Positions 8,097 through 17,375 of a stretch of DNA of 64,000 nt are shown here, in pieces. Below the pieces are notes generated by a model, which made no database searches, was not told the origin of the DNA, and saw only the letters and a list, made by a program, of their open reading frames with translations. A program made the position numbers and the translations under genes. The DNA comes from JAXLWB01 sp046328715. GTDB taxonomy: Bacteria; Chloroflexota; Anaerolineae; Caldilineales; Caldilineaceae. Positions within the stretch are counted from its first letter, which is position 1. The number at the start of each line of letters is the position of its first letter. Location: NCBI GenBank assembly GCA_046328715.1, contig JAXLWB010000019.1, positions 1 through 64,000 on the forward strand, read 5' to 3'.

Positions 8097-8972
8097 CTAT
8101 ACCCCACGCAGCCTCGGATCTAATCTATCACGCAAGGTATCGCCGAGAGTATTGAGTGACAAGACCACTAAGAAGACACATAATCCAGGCGTGATCACAT
8201 ACCAGGGGGCTTGGGCAGGGTAGCTTTGCGCATGTTGTAGCATGTTGCCCCAGGTAGCGGTCGGCGGTTGGATGCCAAGGCCGAGGTAGCTCAGCCCGGC
8301 TTCGATCAGGATGGCAGTGCCCATCGCCAATGTGATTTGCACCAGGATCGGCGGCAGACAGTTGGGCAAAATATGGCGGAGCAGAATGCGCCGTTCGTTG
8401 GCTCCACTGGCATGGCTGGCTGTGACAAAATCCTGCTCCTTGAGTACCAGCACGAGCCCGCGCACCAATCGGGCAAAGCGGGGCATATAGATCACGCCCA
8501 CGGTCAAAATGATCGTCAAGGCTGAACTGCCGAGCGCCACGGCCACCAGTATGGCAAACAGAATGGCAGGAAAAGCTAAAAACGCCTCTTGTAAGCGCAT
8601 GATAACAGCGTCAAACCAGCCGCCCCGATAGCCAGAAAGCAACCCCAGCGTAACCCCCAATACAGCCGCCAACCCAACCCCAGCCAAACAGACCAACAGT
8701 TCAATTTGTGAGCTGTGGACGATCCGGCTGAGGATATCACGTCCAAATTCGTCAGTCCCCATCAGGAAAGGCGAGGAGGGGGCCGCCAGATTTTCGCCCA
8801 CGCCGATTTCGTTCGGATCGTAGGGAGCCAGCCAAGTGGGCAAGGCAGCGCTCAGCAGAAAGAGTGCTAAAACAACGACGCTCAGCAGCAGCGTCACATT
8901 CAGTTTGCCCAGCCCTTGGTACAGGCGTACTGGGTTGGTTGATGGTTTGGGTTGGGTGAATAAAGTTGTCAC
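8097..8972 (-). CDS. Peptide/nickel-type ABC transporter permease (DppC-like)
   Basis: A 291-residue inner-membrane permease of the dipeptide/oligopeptide/nickel family. It has an N-terminal anchor helix, the OppC N-terminal stretch around FLMGTDEFGRDILSR (about 89-103), and the cytoplasmic EAA loop HASGANERRILLRHILPN (about 185-202) that docks the ATPase. It works with the DppB-like permease and the binding protein encoded upstream on the same strand. No ATPase gene of this type is in the window. A 258-base gap with tandem repeats separates it from the DppB-like gene. Confidence 0.9.
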   Translation of the reverse strand: MTTLFTQPKPSTNPVRLYQGLGKLNVTLLLSVVVLALFLLSAALPTWLAPYDPNEIGVGENLAAPSSPFLMGTDEFGRDILSRIVHSSQIELLVCLAGVGLAAVLGVTLGLLSGYRGGWFDAVIMRLQEAFLAFPAILFAILVAVALGSSALTIILTVGVIYMPRFARLVRGLVLVLKEQDFVTASHASGANERRILLRHILPNCLPPILVQITLAMGTAILIEAGLSYLGLGIQPPTATWGNMLQHAQSYPAQAPWYVITPGLCVFLVVLSLNTLGDTLRDRLDPRLRGV

Positions 8973-9000
8973 GGTTTCTTATACTTTGCTCATGTGCCTT

Positions 9001-9221
9001 CCCCTTACTTACGTGCGGGTTCAGAGCCGTTAGCGTAAGCGTACGGTCCCTTTGCTCACACGCAGGGTTCTGAGTTGTCAGAGCGCGCCCCTTACTTACG
9101 TGCGGGGTTCTGATTTCTGTTCCAGAGCCGTTAGCGTTAGCATACGGTCCCTTTGCTCACGCGCAGGGTTCTGAGTTGTCAGCACACGGCCCCTTACTTA
9201 CGTGCGGGGTTCTGAGCCGCC
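9001..9221. repeat. R3 tandem direct repeat, about 2.3 copies
   Basis: Units begin at about 9001, 9088 and 9190, each starting CCCCTTACTTACGTGCGGG; the first two continue with AGAGCCGTTAGCG and end GCAGGGTTCTGAGTTGTCAG. Copies differ at scattered bases and by a short insertion. The array lies between the dppB- and dppC-like genes of one transporter. A single inverted copy lies at 31592-31650, so this is a dispersed repeat. No open frame is evident. Confidence 0.8.
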
Positions 9222-9230
9222 GCTTGCCCT

Positions 9231-10196
9231 TCAACTTCTAAAACTTGCGCGCACGCGTGGGTTGAGGAAGGCGTAGCTGAGATCAACCAGCAGGTTCATG
9301 AGGGTGAGCCCGACGACAAAGAGCAGCACCGAAGTCTGCACCACAGCATAATCGCGGTCGAAGATTGCCTGCACGGTGAGCCAGCCCATCCCCGACCAAC
9401 CAAAGACCTGTTCAATGATCACTGCACCGCCCAGCAATGCCCCCACTTCCAGCCCGCCCACGGTGAGGACCGGGATCAAGGCGTTCTTGAGTGCGTGGGT
9501 AAAGATCACCCGCTGCCGCCCCAGTCCCTTGGCGCGTGCCGTGCGAATGTAGTCGGTTGCCAGCACTTCGATCATGTCGGCGCGCAGGAAACGAATTAGT
9601 ACCGCTGCCAAGTACACTCCGAGCGTAATTGTCGGCAAGACCAAGCGCCGCAGGTTATCGAATGGTGAGGTAAAAAAGGGAGTATAGCCACTGGCTGGCA
9701 ACCAATGCAGTTGAACACTAAAGATCAAAATCAAGGCCAAGCCTAACCAGAAGCTCGGCACTGCCAGGCCACTGGCTGCAAACGCCATCGTCGCACGATC
9801 CACCCAGGAACCACGCCAGATCGCCGCCAACAGACCGCCCGGAAAGGCGATCAGAATGGCAAACAAGGTGGCCGCCAAGACCAATTCCAAGGTCACTGGT
9901 ACCTTGCTCAGTACCAGATCGATGGCTGGCTGGCTGGTCTTGATCGAAACGCCGAAGTTCCCGGTGACGGTATCGCGCAGCCAAAATAGATATTGAACGG
10001 GAATCGGTCGATCCAATCCCATCTCATGGCGCAGCGCCTCTAGCTTTGGCTTGTTCTCGGGGCGCGCTGCTTCTCGTCCCATCCGCAACATGGCCGGATC
10101 ACCTGGTGCCATGCGGATTAGCGTAAAAACAACCACGGAGACGATCAGGAGGGTGGGAATCGCTTCGAGTAAGCGTTGTAGAATGAATCGAGCCAT
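9231..10196 (-). CDS. Peptide/nickel-type ABC transporter permease (DppB-like)
   Basis: A 321-residue permease. The N-terminal MARFILQRLLEAIPTLLIV helix, the periplasmic segment with MAPGDPA, the EAA loop around ARAKGLGRQRVIFTHALKN and the late motif IIEQVFGWSGMGWL are all typical of DppB/OppB. It would pair with the DppC-like permease. The binding protein gene lies upstream across a family C hairpin. Confidence 0.92.
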   Translation of the reverse strand: MARFILQRLLEAIPTLLIVSVVVFTLIRMAPGDPAMLRMGREAARPENKPKLEALRHEMGLDRPIPVQYLFWLRDTVTGNFGVSIKTSQPAIDLVLSKVPVTLELVLAATLFAILIAFPGGLLAAIWRGSWVDRATMAFAASGLAVPSFWLGLALILIFSVQLHWLPASGYTPFFTSPFDNLRRLVLPTITLGVYLAAVLIRFLRADMIEVLATDYIRTARAKGLGRQRVIFTHALKNALIPVLTVGGLEVGALLGGAVIIEQVFGWSGMGWLTVQAIFDRDYAVVQTSVLLFVVGLTLMNLLVDLSYAFLNPRVRASFRS

Positions 10197-10205
10197 AGGA
10201 TAACA

Positions 10206-10293
10206 ACAAGAAGACAGGAAGACAGGAAGACAAGAAAACAGGAGGACAATTGTACATTCTCCTTGTCATCCGGTCTTCTTGTCTTCCTGTCTG
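10206..10293. repeat. Family C word-repeat hairpin (AAGACAGGAAGACAAG words)
   Basis: Left arm of GAAGACAGGAAGACA words (10206-10248) and right arm of TCTTCTTGTCTTCCTGTCT words (10260-10293), imperfectly complementary. It occupies the whole gap between the binding-protein and permease genes. It may lower expression of the downstream permeases relative to the binding protein. The same words flank repeat R1 at 60591 and 60812. Confidence 0.7.
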
Positions 10294-10296
10294 TAT

Positions 10297-11814
10297 TTAC
10301 TTCACCGAGACGCCACGCACAATCACCATGCCGAGCGGATTGATCTCCCAGCCTTCGACGTTTGGTTTGACGAGTGAGGCTTGGGGTGCTTCCTGGACGA
10401 CGATCACGGGCAGGTCGGCGGCAGCGGCATCTTGCACGATGGCGTAGAACTCTTTGCGCTTGGCCTGGTCGAGGGTAGTGTTGGCATCATCGGCGGCCTT
10501 TTCGGCATCGGCGTTCTTCCAAGCATCGGCAAAGTGCGGCTTGAGACCGAGCGAAACAAAGTAGTTTGGGTCGGCAAAACCAGGGAAGACATTCCAACTG
10601 ACATCATAGGTGTGGTTGATGTAGTGATCGAGCCAGACCGACAACTCTTCAATTTGGATATTCAGCTTGACGCCGATGTTGGCAAGGCAGGCTTGCCAGA
10701 TTGTGGTGGCCTTTTCCCCATCGGGATAGCCGGAGGGGATGATCACACTGAACTCGAAGCTTGGTCCCACTCCTGCTTCGGCAAGCAGTGCCTTGGCCTT
10801 TTCAGGATCGTAGGGATAGCCAGCTTCCTCCTTATAGGCCCAGGAGCCGTAGGGCACAAAGCTCCACTTTTGGCGTCCTTCGCCGGAGAAGACGGTCTTT
10901 TGAATGGTATCTTTGTCCATGCAGTAGGCCAGCGCCTGGCGCACCTTCACATTGTTGCGGATCGGCTCGGAATTCTTGCCCAGCATTTCATAGAGATGGA
11001 AGCTGCTGGTCGGCTGGATGATGGCTTTGACATCCTTGGCATCCTTGAAAAAGACAGCCTGTGAGACGGGGATATCAAGAATGCCATCGATCTCGCCCGA
11101 TTGCAGGTTGGTCACCGCCACCTGTGCTTCGGGGATGATCTTGAAGATCAATTGATCGACCTTGACCAAATCGGTTTCCCAATAGTCAGGATTGCGTTCC
11201 AGTGTGATGTGATCATTGGGAACCCATTCCACAAACTTAAAGGGACCGCTGCCAATCGGTTTCTTGGCCAAATCGGCTTCGGCGGATTCTGGCGCAATGC
11301 TGAGGAAAACTAGCCCATCCAGAAAATCGGCTTGGGGCTGTTTGAGCGTAATCTTGATCGTCGATTTGTCCACGACTTCGTACGATTCGATGTTAGCCAC
11401 ACGGCTGGAGAATACCGTCTGCTTTTCACCAATCCGCTTGAAGGAGAACTCCACATCCTTGGCTTCCACTTCCTGCCCATTGTGATATTTCGCACCTTGG
11501 CGCAGTTTGAAGATGTAGGTTTTGTCATCCGGATTTGTCCAGCTTTCGGCCAGATCGGGTTGCAGATCCAGATTGGGGGCGTAGCGCACCAAGGAATTGA
11601 AGACATTGAGGCGGATGATGTTGTTGAACATGAGCAACTGACTGATATGGGGATCGGCGGTGTCGATGTCAGCACTGGCAGCTACGGTGAAGGTAGCGGC
11701 GCGGCCACTGGGAGCCGCTGCTGGCTGGGCCGGTGCCACAGGTGCAGCACATTGCATCAGAAGCAGTGACAGAATGACAAACAGCACAACCGAAACCATC
11801 TTCCTGGATCGCAT
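10297..11814 (-). CDS. Peptide/nickel-type ABC transporter solute-binding lipoprotein
   Basis: A 505-residue SBP_bac_5 family protein. The N-terminal signal ends LLLMQCAAPVAP, a lipobox-like Cys followed by an Ala/Pro linker, so it is likely a membrane-anchored lipoprotein. The family landmarks DTADPHIS, LAESWTNPDDKTYIFKLR and GSGPFKFVEW are clear. It captures peptides, nickel chelates or oligosaccharides; substrate not decidable. It is the first gene of the minus-strand transporter operon, preceded by the palindromic operator at 11872-11886. Confidence 0.92.
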   Translation of the reverse strand: MRSRKMVSVVLFVILSLLLMQCAAPVAPAQPAAAPSGRAATFTVAASADIDTADPHISQLLMFNNIIRLNVFNSLVRYAPNLDLQPDLAESWTNPDDKTYIFKLRQGAKYHNGQEVEAKDVEFSFKRIGEKQTVFSSRVANIESYEVVDKSTIKITLKQPQADFLDGLVFLSIAPESAEADLAKKPIGSGPFKFVEWVPNDHITLERNPDYWETDLVKVDQLIFKIIPEAQVAVTNLQSGEIDGILDIPVSQAVFFKDAKDVKAIIQPTSSFHLYEMLGKNSEPIRNNVKVRQALAYCMDKDTIQKTVFSGEGRQKWSFVPYGSWAYKEEAGYPYDPEKAKALLAEAGVGPSFEFSVIIPSGYPDGEKATTIWQACLANIGVKLNIQIEELSVWLDHYINHTYDVSWNVFPGFADPNYFVSLGLKPHFADAWKNADAEKAADDANTTLDQAKRKEFYAIVQDAAAADLPVIVVQEAPQASLVKPNVEGWEINPLGMVIVRGVSVK

Positions 11815-11851
11815 ACTGATTCTCCTTGTATGTGGTTGACAAGATTGGAAA

Positions 11852-11881
11852 TTGAGACAATAGTGAGTCTCGGTATATAAT
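11852..11881 (+). promoter_or_regulatory. Promoter of the alpha/alpha-toroid gene, -10 within operator
   Basis: TTGAGA (11852-11857), an 18-base spacer and TATAAT (11876-11881) point toward the gene at 11966. The -10 box is embedded in the palindrome at 11872-11886. Confidence 0.6.
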
Positions 11882-11886
11882 ATACC
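11872..11886. promoter_or_regulatory. Palindromic operator GGTATATAATATACC
   Basis: A perfect 7+1+7 palindrome in the divergent region between the peptide transporter operon (minus) and the toroid protein (plus). Near-identical sites lie at 45547, 49164 and 49318. Its overlap with a -10 box suggests repression. The form resembles operators of FadR-type GntR regulators, but no such regulator is in the window. Confidence 0.7.
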
Positions 11887-11965
11887 AAATCTATCCAGAT
11901 AAGTATATGTTACTCGAACTCACCAATCCAAGCAAGCGGATACCCCCTCTTCAGGAGAAACAACG

Positions 11966-12982
11966 ATGGGCGCAACCCTTGAGTCAACGATCCTTCAAAT
12001 GCGGACCAGTGCCTTGCGTGGCATTGCCTGGATGTTGGCTCAGCAGCGCAGCGATGGCTCCTTCTGTGGGGTTGAAGATGGCATCGGCAGCTATTACAAG
12101 GTACCGAGTGCTTTGGCTGTAGCTGGCGAATGGCGAGCGGCACACCGATTGTTGAGTTGGGTAGCAGCATATCATTTTAGCGAGGCGGGCGACTTTCGTG
12201 CGCCCCAGCGCAAGGCGCATGAGCCCATCCACGAAGCCTGGCCGGTTTATGCCAACGCCTGGCTGATTCAAGGTGCACACCGCGTTGGGCGCTGGGATCT
12301 TTCAGGCCGCGGCATGGCATACTTGCAGACGCTGCAATTGCCAATTGGCGGCTTCTATGCGCTGGATGGCACAACGAAATTCCTTGAACCGGTTGGTGTC
12401 GCCTGGGGTGGATTATCAGCACTGATGACTGGCTATCTGCCCGAAGCACAACGAGCAGGCGACATATTGGTGCGTATGGTCGAAGCCCAGCCTGATGCAC
12501 AACGCTTTTACTTTCGCATGGATGCCAGTGGCGCGCTGGAGACCGATGTGCATTCCGGTAGCGAACTGAATTACTTCGTCGATGCTGGAAAGCTTAAGCA
12601 GATCTACTACAACCCAGGCATTGCGCTGATCTTCCTCTGTCATCTCTACCAGGCCAGCCCACAGGAGCGTATCCTACACGCGGCACGAGCCATTTTGCAC
12701 TTCACCCAACGCTGTGCGGCCGATGTTCATCGTTTTCCACCGAGCGGCAAATTGGGGCTTGGCTGTGCTTTGTTCTATGCGTTGACGGGAGATCCCCAGG
12801 CACTCCAAGGCGCCCTTAACGTCGCACAATATCTCATCGAGACACAAGGCGACGATGGCATCTGGCGGCTCCCCAACGAAGAACCCTACGCTTCCCTCAA
12901 AAATCGTGAAAGTTTTGATGTGCTGTTGGACATCACGGCAGAGTTCTCAACGTTTCTACTGGAGATAGCAGCGCGCTTATAA
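11966..12982 (+). CDS. Alpha/alpha-toroid protein, terpenoid-cyclase/glycosidase-like fold
   Basis: A 338-residue soluble protein with no exact family recognised. It repeats helix pairs with QxxDGSF-like turns: LAQQRSDGSFCG near residue 25 and ETQGDDGIWRLPNEEP near 296 are typical of prenyltransferase/squalene-cyclase-like alpha/alpha toroids and of some glycoside hydrolases and epimerases. The start is supported by CAGGAG 9 bases upstream. It is transcribed divergently from the peptide-type transporter and shares its operator, so it may process the transporter's ligand. Confidence 0.6.
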   Translation: MGATLESTILQMRTSALRGIAWMLAQQRSDGSFCGVEDGIGSYYKVPSALAVAGEWRAAHRLLSWVAAYHFSEAGDFRAPQRKAHEPIHEAWPVYANAWLIQGAHRVGRWDLSGRGMAYLQTLQLPIGGFYALDGTTKFLEPVGVAWGGLSALMTGYLPEAQRAGDILVRMVEAQPDAQRFYFRMDASGALETDVHSGSELNYFVDAGKLKQIYYNPGIALIFLCHLYQASPQERILHAARAILHFTQRCAADVHRFPPSGKLGLGCALFYALTGDPQALQGALNVAQYLIETQGDDGIWRLPNEEPYASLKNRESFDVLLDITAEFSTFLLEIAARL

Positions 12983-13009
12983 AGCTTCCCTGCTTACATT
13001 TTGTTTTGA

Positions 13010-13038
13010 TTGACGCGCTTGCGAATTATCGTTATCAT
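13010..13038 (+). promoter_or_regulatory. Promoter of the sugar ABC transporter operon
   Basis: TTGACG (13010-13015), a 17-base spacer and TATCAT (13033-13038), about 130 bases before the binding-protein start codon. No copy of the GGTATA palindrome is nearby. Confidence 0.6.
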
Positions 13039-13171
13039 TGCTTCAAGCTCTATTGTTCCTATCCGAATATCCCGTCGATCCTGAAGGGGTATTCGTTCAA
13101 CGAGTGGCCGCAGATTTGATTGAGATGGGCATTGCGGCGAAAAACAGAGTCCAAACTAGGAGGAAAATCGA

Positions 13172-14518
13172 ATGGTAGGCAATCAAGAAAATCGTTCATT
13201 CTCCCGTCGACAGTTTTTGCGTGGTACGGCAGCCCTGGGTGCCGGCATGAGCATGTTGGCATTGGCTGGCTGTCCGGCTCCTGCCCCCGCTGCGCCCGCC
13301 GCACCTGCGGAAAGTGGTGGAGCAGCAGCCGCACCCGCAGCGGCCAATGAAACTGTCCTCTTCTGGAAGCCCCCGCACAGCGCCAAAGAGGCAGATCTCT
13401 GGCCACCGCTGCTCAAGAAATTCACAGATGCCAATCCTGGCATTACCATTGAACATCAGGTTGTGCCCTGGGCGAATGTAACCCAACAATTCACCGCAGC
13501 CTTTGCTGGCGGCTCCCCGCCCGATATCTTCTACCTGCCAGACGAATGGTATCCCAAGTATGTCAGTGACGGTCAGATTGCCGACCTCAGCGACAAGATT
13601 GGCAGTTGGAAGGACAACTACACCGAAGCAGGCTGGAAAGGTGCCAACTATCAGGGCAAAACCTGGGGTGTACCCTTCCTGGGCGTAGCGCAAGGCTTCA
13701 TCTGCAACATGAATCTCCTCAAGTCAAAAGGTGTAGATGTGCCGACCAATTGGGAGGAGTTCCGGGCAGTTGCTAAAGCCTGTACGGACAGCGCTGCTGG
13801 CACCTATGGCATCGCGCCCATGCAAGATACCTTCTCAAGCTGGATTCACTTTATCCCTTTGCTGGCCAACGGCGGTGCAAGCTTCTTGAACGAAGATCTG
13901 ACCAAGTTTGGCGCCAACACCGAGGGTGGCGTGGCGGCCTTCAAGGCGCTCTACGAAGACATCATCGCCACTGACAAGTCGAACACCCCAATTGGCTTCA
14001 CCAAAGATCAATTTGACTCGGCGGCGCTAAGCGGCAAGGTCGGCATGAAGGATGAAGAGACCTCGTACATCAAGGCGGCCTGGCGTGCCCAAGCCCCTGA
14101 TCTCGAACTGTCGGCGGTGCCCTTCCTCAAACTGACCGATGATGGCAAAAATGGCAGTTGGGCCAACATCGGCTTTATGTTCATGGCTCAGCAGTCGGCT
14201 GAAAAGGCAGGCGCTTTCAAACTGCTCGAATATTTGGGCACCGATGAGATTCAGACCGAGTATGTACTCAAGGGTGTCGATCTGCTACCACTCAAGAAGA
14301 ACATTCCCGCCCTGCCCGATGCTGATCCGCTGGTCACCGAAATTGTCTCCTGGCTGGGCAAGGGATGGGGCGTCGGTACCACCATCAGCATCCACTGGTT
14401 GGAAGCGACCAAGATTTTGCAGCAAGAGATCGAGTCGATTATGACTGGCCAAAAGAGCGCTGCTGATGCACTTAAGACAGCGGAAGAGTTGATCAACCCG
14501 ATCTTGGATGGACAGTAG
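13172..14518 (+). CDS. Sugar ABC transporter substrate-binding lipoprotein (UgpB-like)
   Basis: A 448-residue extracellular family 1 solute-binding protein. The N terminus shows a Tat-type motif SRRQFLRG followed by a hydrophobic stretch and the lipobox LALAGC, then an Ala/Pro-rich linker. It is therefore probably exported folded and lipid-anchored. The mature part has the SBP_bac_1 pattern, for example PPDIFYLPDEWYPKY. An AGGAGG-like box lies 10 bases upstream of the ATG. Two permease genes follow; the ATPase is missing from the cluster, as is common for transporters that share an MsmK-like ATPase. Confidence 0.92.
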   Translation: MVGNQENRSFSRRQFLRGTAALGAGMSMLALAGCPAPAPAAPAAPAESGGAAAAPAAANETVLFWKPPHSAKEADLWPPLLKKFTDANPGITIEHQVVPWANVTQQFTAAFAGGSPPDIFYLPDEWYPKYVSDGQIADLSDKIGSWKDNYTEAGWKGANYQGKTWGVPFLGVAQGFICNMNLLKSKGVDVPTNWEEFRAVAKACTDSAAGTYGIAPMQDTFSSWIHFIPLLANGGASFLNEDLTKFGANTEGGVAAFKALYEDIIATDKSNTPIGFTKDQFDSAALSGKVGMKDEETSYIKAAWRAQAPDLELSAVPFLKLTDDGKNGSWANIGFMFMAQQSAEKAGAFKLLEYLGTDEIQTEYVLKGVDLLPLKKNIPALPDADPLVTEIVSWLGKGWGVGTTISIHWLEATKILQQEIESIMTGQKSAADALKTAEELINPILDGQ

Positions 14519-14612
14519 AGTTGAGAGATTGGGAGATTAGGTGCTTTTCAGTAAATCTTCTAATTTCTTACTGATATCTAGGTTGATTCATCATAGCAAT
14601 GGATGATTTGTG

Positions 14613-14656
14613 ATTCGTGATCCGTGAAACTTTGCTGACTTTCACGGATCACGAAT
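14613..14656. repeat. Perfect 17-bp inverted repeat, GTGATCCGTGAAA words
   Basis: Arms 14613-14629 and 14640-14656 pair without mismatch across a 10-base loop. It lies between the binding protein and first permease genes. It could stop or stabilise the binding-protein transcript. A weaker family B stretch precedes it at 14522-14565. Confidence 0.75.
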
Positions 14657-14719
14657 TATGTACCAATTTATGATGTACTGATCGAAGAGTTAGGTATCTC
14701 CTACTCCTGGAGCACCACG

Positions 14720-15658
14720 ATGAGTGTCACCTCTACGGCGCAGAGCACAGCAACATCCCCTACCATCCCCGCAACACGCAGGCATACGCTACGCAAAGTG
14801 CGTGAAAGCCTCTTTTGGTATTTGCTGTTGTCACCGAGTTTGGTCGTCATCTTTGGTTTTTCAATTGTGCCAATGGTGTGGAGCATGTACTACTCGCTGA
14901 CGCGCGGCGGGATCTTGAGCAAACATAACTTTGTGGGCTTTCAAAACTATGTTAAGGCAGCAACCCATCCGATCTTTATCAAGACATTACAGAACACAAC
15001 TCTCTATGCGCTGCTCACCATCCCACTTGTGATTCTGCTTTCGCTGTTGGTCGCTCTCATTATCCTGCAATTGCCACGCATGCAAGGCTTTTTCCGCAGC
15101 ACCGTCTACTTTCCCTTGATCATCCCTGTCGTAATTGCAGCCAATATCTGGGCCTATATTGTCAGCCGAGACTTTGGGCCGCTCAATCTGTTTCTGAGTT
15201 GGTTTGGTCTACCGCGTATCGACTGGTTGGGCGATCCATTTTGGGCAATTCCGGCGGTTGTCAGCATGGAAATCTGGCGCGGCTTTGGCTTCTATGTGAT
15301 CATCCTCTTTGCGGCGTTGCAATCCGTCCCCAAAGATCTCTACGAGGCGGCGCGCATCGATGGTGCCCACACCATGCGTCTGATATGGAGTATCACCATC
15401 CCCCTGCTACGACCGGCGCTTGGCTTCTGCTTTATCATGGCCACCATCTTCAACTTTCAGCTTTTCGACCCGATCTACGTGCTTACCAAAGGCGGTCCGG
15501 CATGGTCAACCTCAACGGTCAGTTGGTATGTCTATCAAACGGCCTTTGAGTCGGACAATGTGGGCTTTGCCAGCACGATGGGCGTAGTTTTGCTGCTGGT
15601 GATTCTGGTATTGTCATTGATCCAGTTGCGCTTTTTTAGAAGTGATATCGAGTATTAG
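14720..15658 (+). CDS. Sugar ABC transporter permease (UgpA/MalF type)
   Basis: A 312-residue permease with about six hydrophobic segments. The cytoplasmic EAA loop reads LYEAARIDGAHTMRLIWSIT (about 208-227), typical of carbohydrate uptake family CUT1. An upstream CTGGAG box supports the ATG. It forms a heterodimer with the next gene product. Confidence 0.92.
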   Translation: MSVTSTAQSTATSPTIPATRRHTLRKVRESLFWYLLLSPSLVVIFGFSIVPMVWSMYYSLTRGGILSKHNFVGFQNYVKAATHPIFIKTLQNTTLYALLTIPLVILLSLLVALIILQLPRMQGFFRSTVYFPLIIPVVIAANIWAYIVSRDFGPLNLFLSWFGLPRIDWLGDPFWAIPAVVSMEIWRGFGFYVIILFAALQSVPKDLYEAARIDGAHTMRLIWSITIPLLRPALGFCFIMATIFNFQLFDPIYVLTKGGPAWSTSTVSWYVYQTAFESDNVGFASTMGVVLLLVILVLSLIQLRFFRSDIEY

Positions 15659-15672
15659 AAAGTGGAGGGGCT

Positions 15673-16533
15673 ATGTCGGCAAGTTTTGGTGGAATTCAAT
15701 CAAAACGAGGTGTGCGGATCACGCAGATCGTCTGTTATGCCTTGATGATCCTGATTTCGATTGCGACCGTGGTGCCCTTTCTCTTTATGTTCTCCACATC
15801 GCTCACCCAGTCCTTTACCATGATGACTTACCCACCGCGCCTGATTCCCGATAACCCGTCGCTCAACAACTATTGGGAGATCATCTTTAATTTTCAAAAT
15901 GGACTCTTCCCGCGCTGGTTTTTAAATACGATTTTTACCACCGTTTGCATCACGGCTGGCAGTTTGATCCTGAATACGTTGAGCGGCTACATCTTTGCCA
16001 AAAAAGAGTTCTACGGCAAACATTTGATCTTTACGCTGCTGTTATCGACCATGATGGTGCCCGGCGCAGTCACACTCATTCCTGCCTTTTTGATGATCAA
16101 TAAACTTGGGCTCTTCAATACCTATTGGGCGCTGATCCTACCGGCACTGGCCTCACCCTTTGGTATCTTCATGATGCGCCAGTTTATCTCCAGTCTGCCG
16201 ACCGAACTGATTGAAGTCTCGAAGATCGACGGAGCGAGCGAGTTGCGCATCTTCTGGTCGATCATCATCCCGCTGTCGCTGCCGGGCATGGCTGCGCTGG
16301 GGATCTTCACTGTGATCAACGCCTGGAACTCCTTTCTATGGCCGCTGGTCGTGTTGCGCGCCAACACGATGCGCACACTGGTCGTTGGTTTGGCCACGGT
16401 CCAGAGCGAGTATCATCCAGAATATGGCTTGATCATGGCCGGTTCGGTGCTGACGGTGTTGCCGTTGTTGATCCTATACATCCTCTTCCAACCCTATTTC
16501 GTCGAAGGGTTGCGCCTCGGCTATGGGAAGTAA
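15673..16533 (+). CDS. Sugar ABC transporter permease (UgpE/MalG type)
   Basis: A 286-residue CUT1 permease. EAA loop LIEVSKIDGASELRIFWSII lies near residues 178-197. A GGAGG box lies 8 bases before the ATG and the gap to the upstream permease is only 14 bases. The C-terminal end YFVEGLRLGYGK is a common MalG-type ending. The deacetylase gene follows after 8 bases, so the cluster is probably one transcript. Confidence 0.92.
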   Translation: MSASFGGIQSKRGVRITQIVCYALMILISIATVVPFLFMFSTSLTQSFTMMTYPPRLIPDNPSLNNYWEIIFNFQNGLFPRWFLNTIFTTVCITAGSLILNTLSGYIFAKKEFYGKHLIFTLLLSTMMVPGAVTLIPAFLMINKLGLFNTYWALILPALASPFGIFMMRQFISSLPTELIEVSKIDGASELRIFWSIIIPLSLPGMAALGIFTVINAWNSFLWPLVVLRANTMRTLVVGLATVQSEYHPEYGLIMAGSVLTVLPLLILYILFQPYFVEGLRLGYGK

Positions 16534-16541
16534 CTCACACG

Positions 16542-17375
16542 ATGACCCGCTATATCGCCGCCTACGACACTGAGAAAAAAGTGGATTGCCTCGAAGCCTG
16601 CAAAAAGATCCGCGCCGTTCACGAAGCCTTTGACTTTCCCGGTACTTTCTTCATTGTCGGCAAACGGCTCGAAGAAGAAGGCAAGGAATATTGCTCTGGG
16701 CTGGGCGAGGTGCCCAATTTCGAGATTGCTTCGCACACTTACTCGCACATCATCCTGCGCGACCATCCCTTTTGTGGCAAGACGCCCGATTTTGAAACAC
16801 GCAAACAGGAATTGGTGCTGGGCAAAGAGTTGGTCGAACAGACCTTTCAGCGCCCTTGTCCTGGGTTGCGCCCAGGCTGCGGCTTTTACAATGGGCTACG
16901 CGGCGACCGTTGGCTGCTTGACACTGTAGCCGCGGCTGGCTTCGGCTATGTTTCTTCCCTGCTCTGGGGGCCGGAAACCACGATGCCAGCCCTGCTAGAA
17001 ACACCTTTCACCTATGCCGACGACGGACATCCTGAACTTTGGGAGTTGCCCGGTCATGGCTGGCACGAGAATTTGCTCAAAGCCCACAATTTGACGGTCG
17101 AGGCGCGGCGCATCATTGCCTGGCCTTCGCCCTTTCCCGAAGCGGTGCCACTCCGTCCAATTGCCTCGCCCGAAGAAGAGTTTGCCATCAACAAACTCTT
17201 TATCGACCGCGCCGTTGCACTAGACTTGCCCTACATTTCGTTTATCTGGCACCCCTGGTCGTTGGGCCGTTTCGATCCAGAGATGACGATGCTCCGCCTG
17301 ACCTTTGACTATATTCGTCAGTTGCGCCTAGAAGCAACCACCTATGAACAAGAATGGAAGAGGGTAACACAATGA
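16542..17375 (+). CDS. Polysaccharide deacetylase family protein
   Basis: A 277-residue NodB-homology/CE4-like protein, which removes N- or O-acetyl groups from carbohydrates or acts on related amides. The ATG at 16542 gives MTRYIAAYDTEKKVDCL, with the metal/catalytic Asp of the first motif, and VPNFEIASHTYSHIIL (about 52-67) is the SxxSHxxxH motif 2. The late IWHPWSLG segment carries the third His region. No signal peptide is seen, so it is probably cytoplasmic. Its stop overlaps the next start (ATGA), indicating coupling to the aminotransferase. Confidence 0.85.
   Translation: MTRYIAAYDTEKKVDCLEACKKIRAVHEAFDFPGTFFIVGKRLEEEGKEYCSGLGEVPNFEIASHTYSHIILRDHPFCGKTPDFETRKQELVLGKELVEQTFQRPCPGLRPGCGFYNGLRGDRWLLDTVAAAGFGYVSSLLWGPETTMPALLETPFTYADDGHPELWELPGHGWHENLLKAHNLTVEARRIIAWPSPFPEAVPLRPIASPEEEFAINKLFIDRAVALDLPYISFIWHPWSLGRFDPEMTMLRLTFDYIRQLRLEATTYEQEWKRVTQ

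Noticed and set aside
9001..9221. Possible CRISPR array
   Set aside because: Only 2.3 imperfect long units without regular spacers, no cas genes; it is a tandem dispersed repeat.
10381..11064. Plus-strand open frame of 227 codons
   Set aside because: Antisense to the peptide-binding lipoprotein, whose family motifs are unambiguous.
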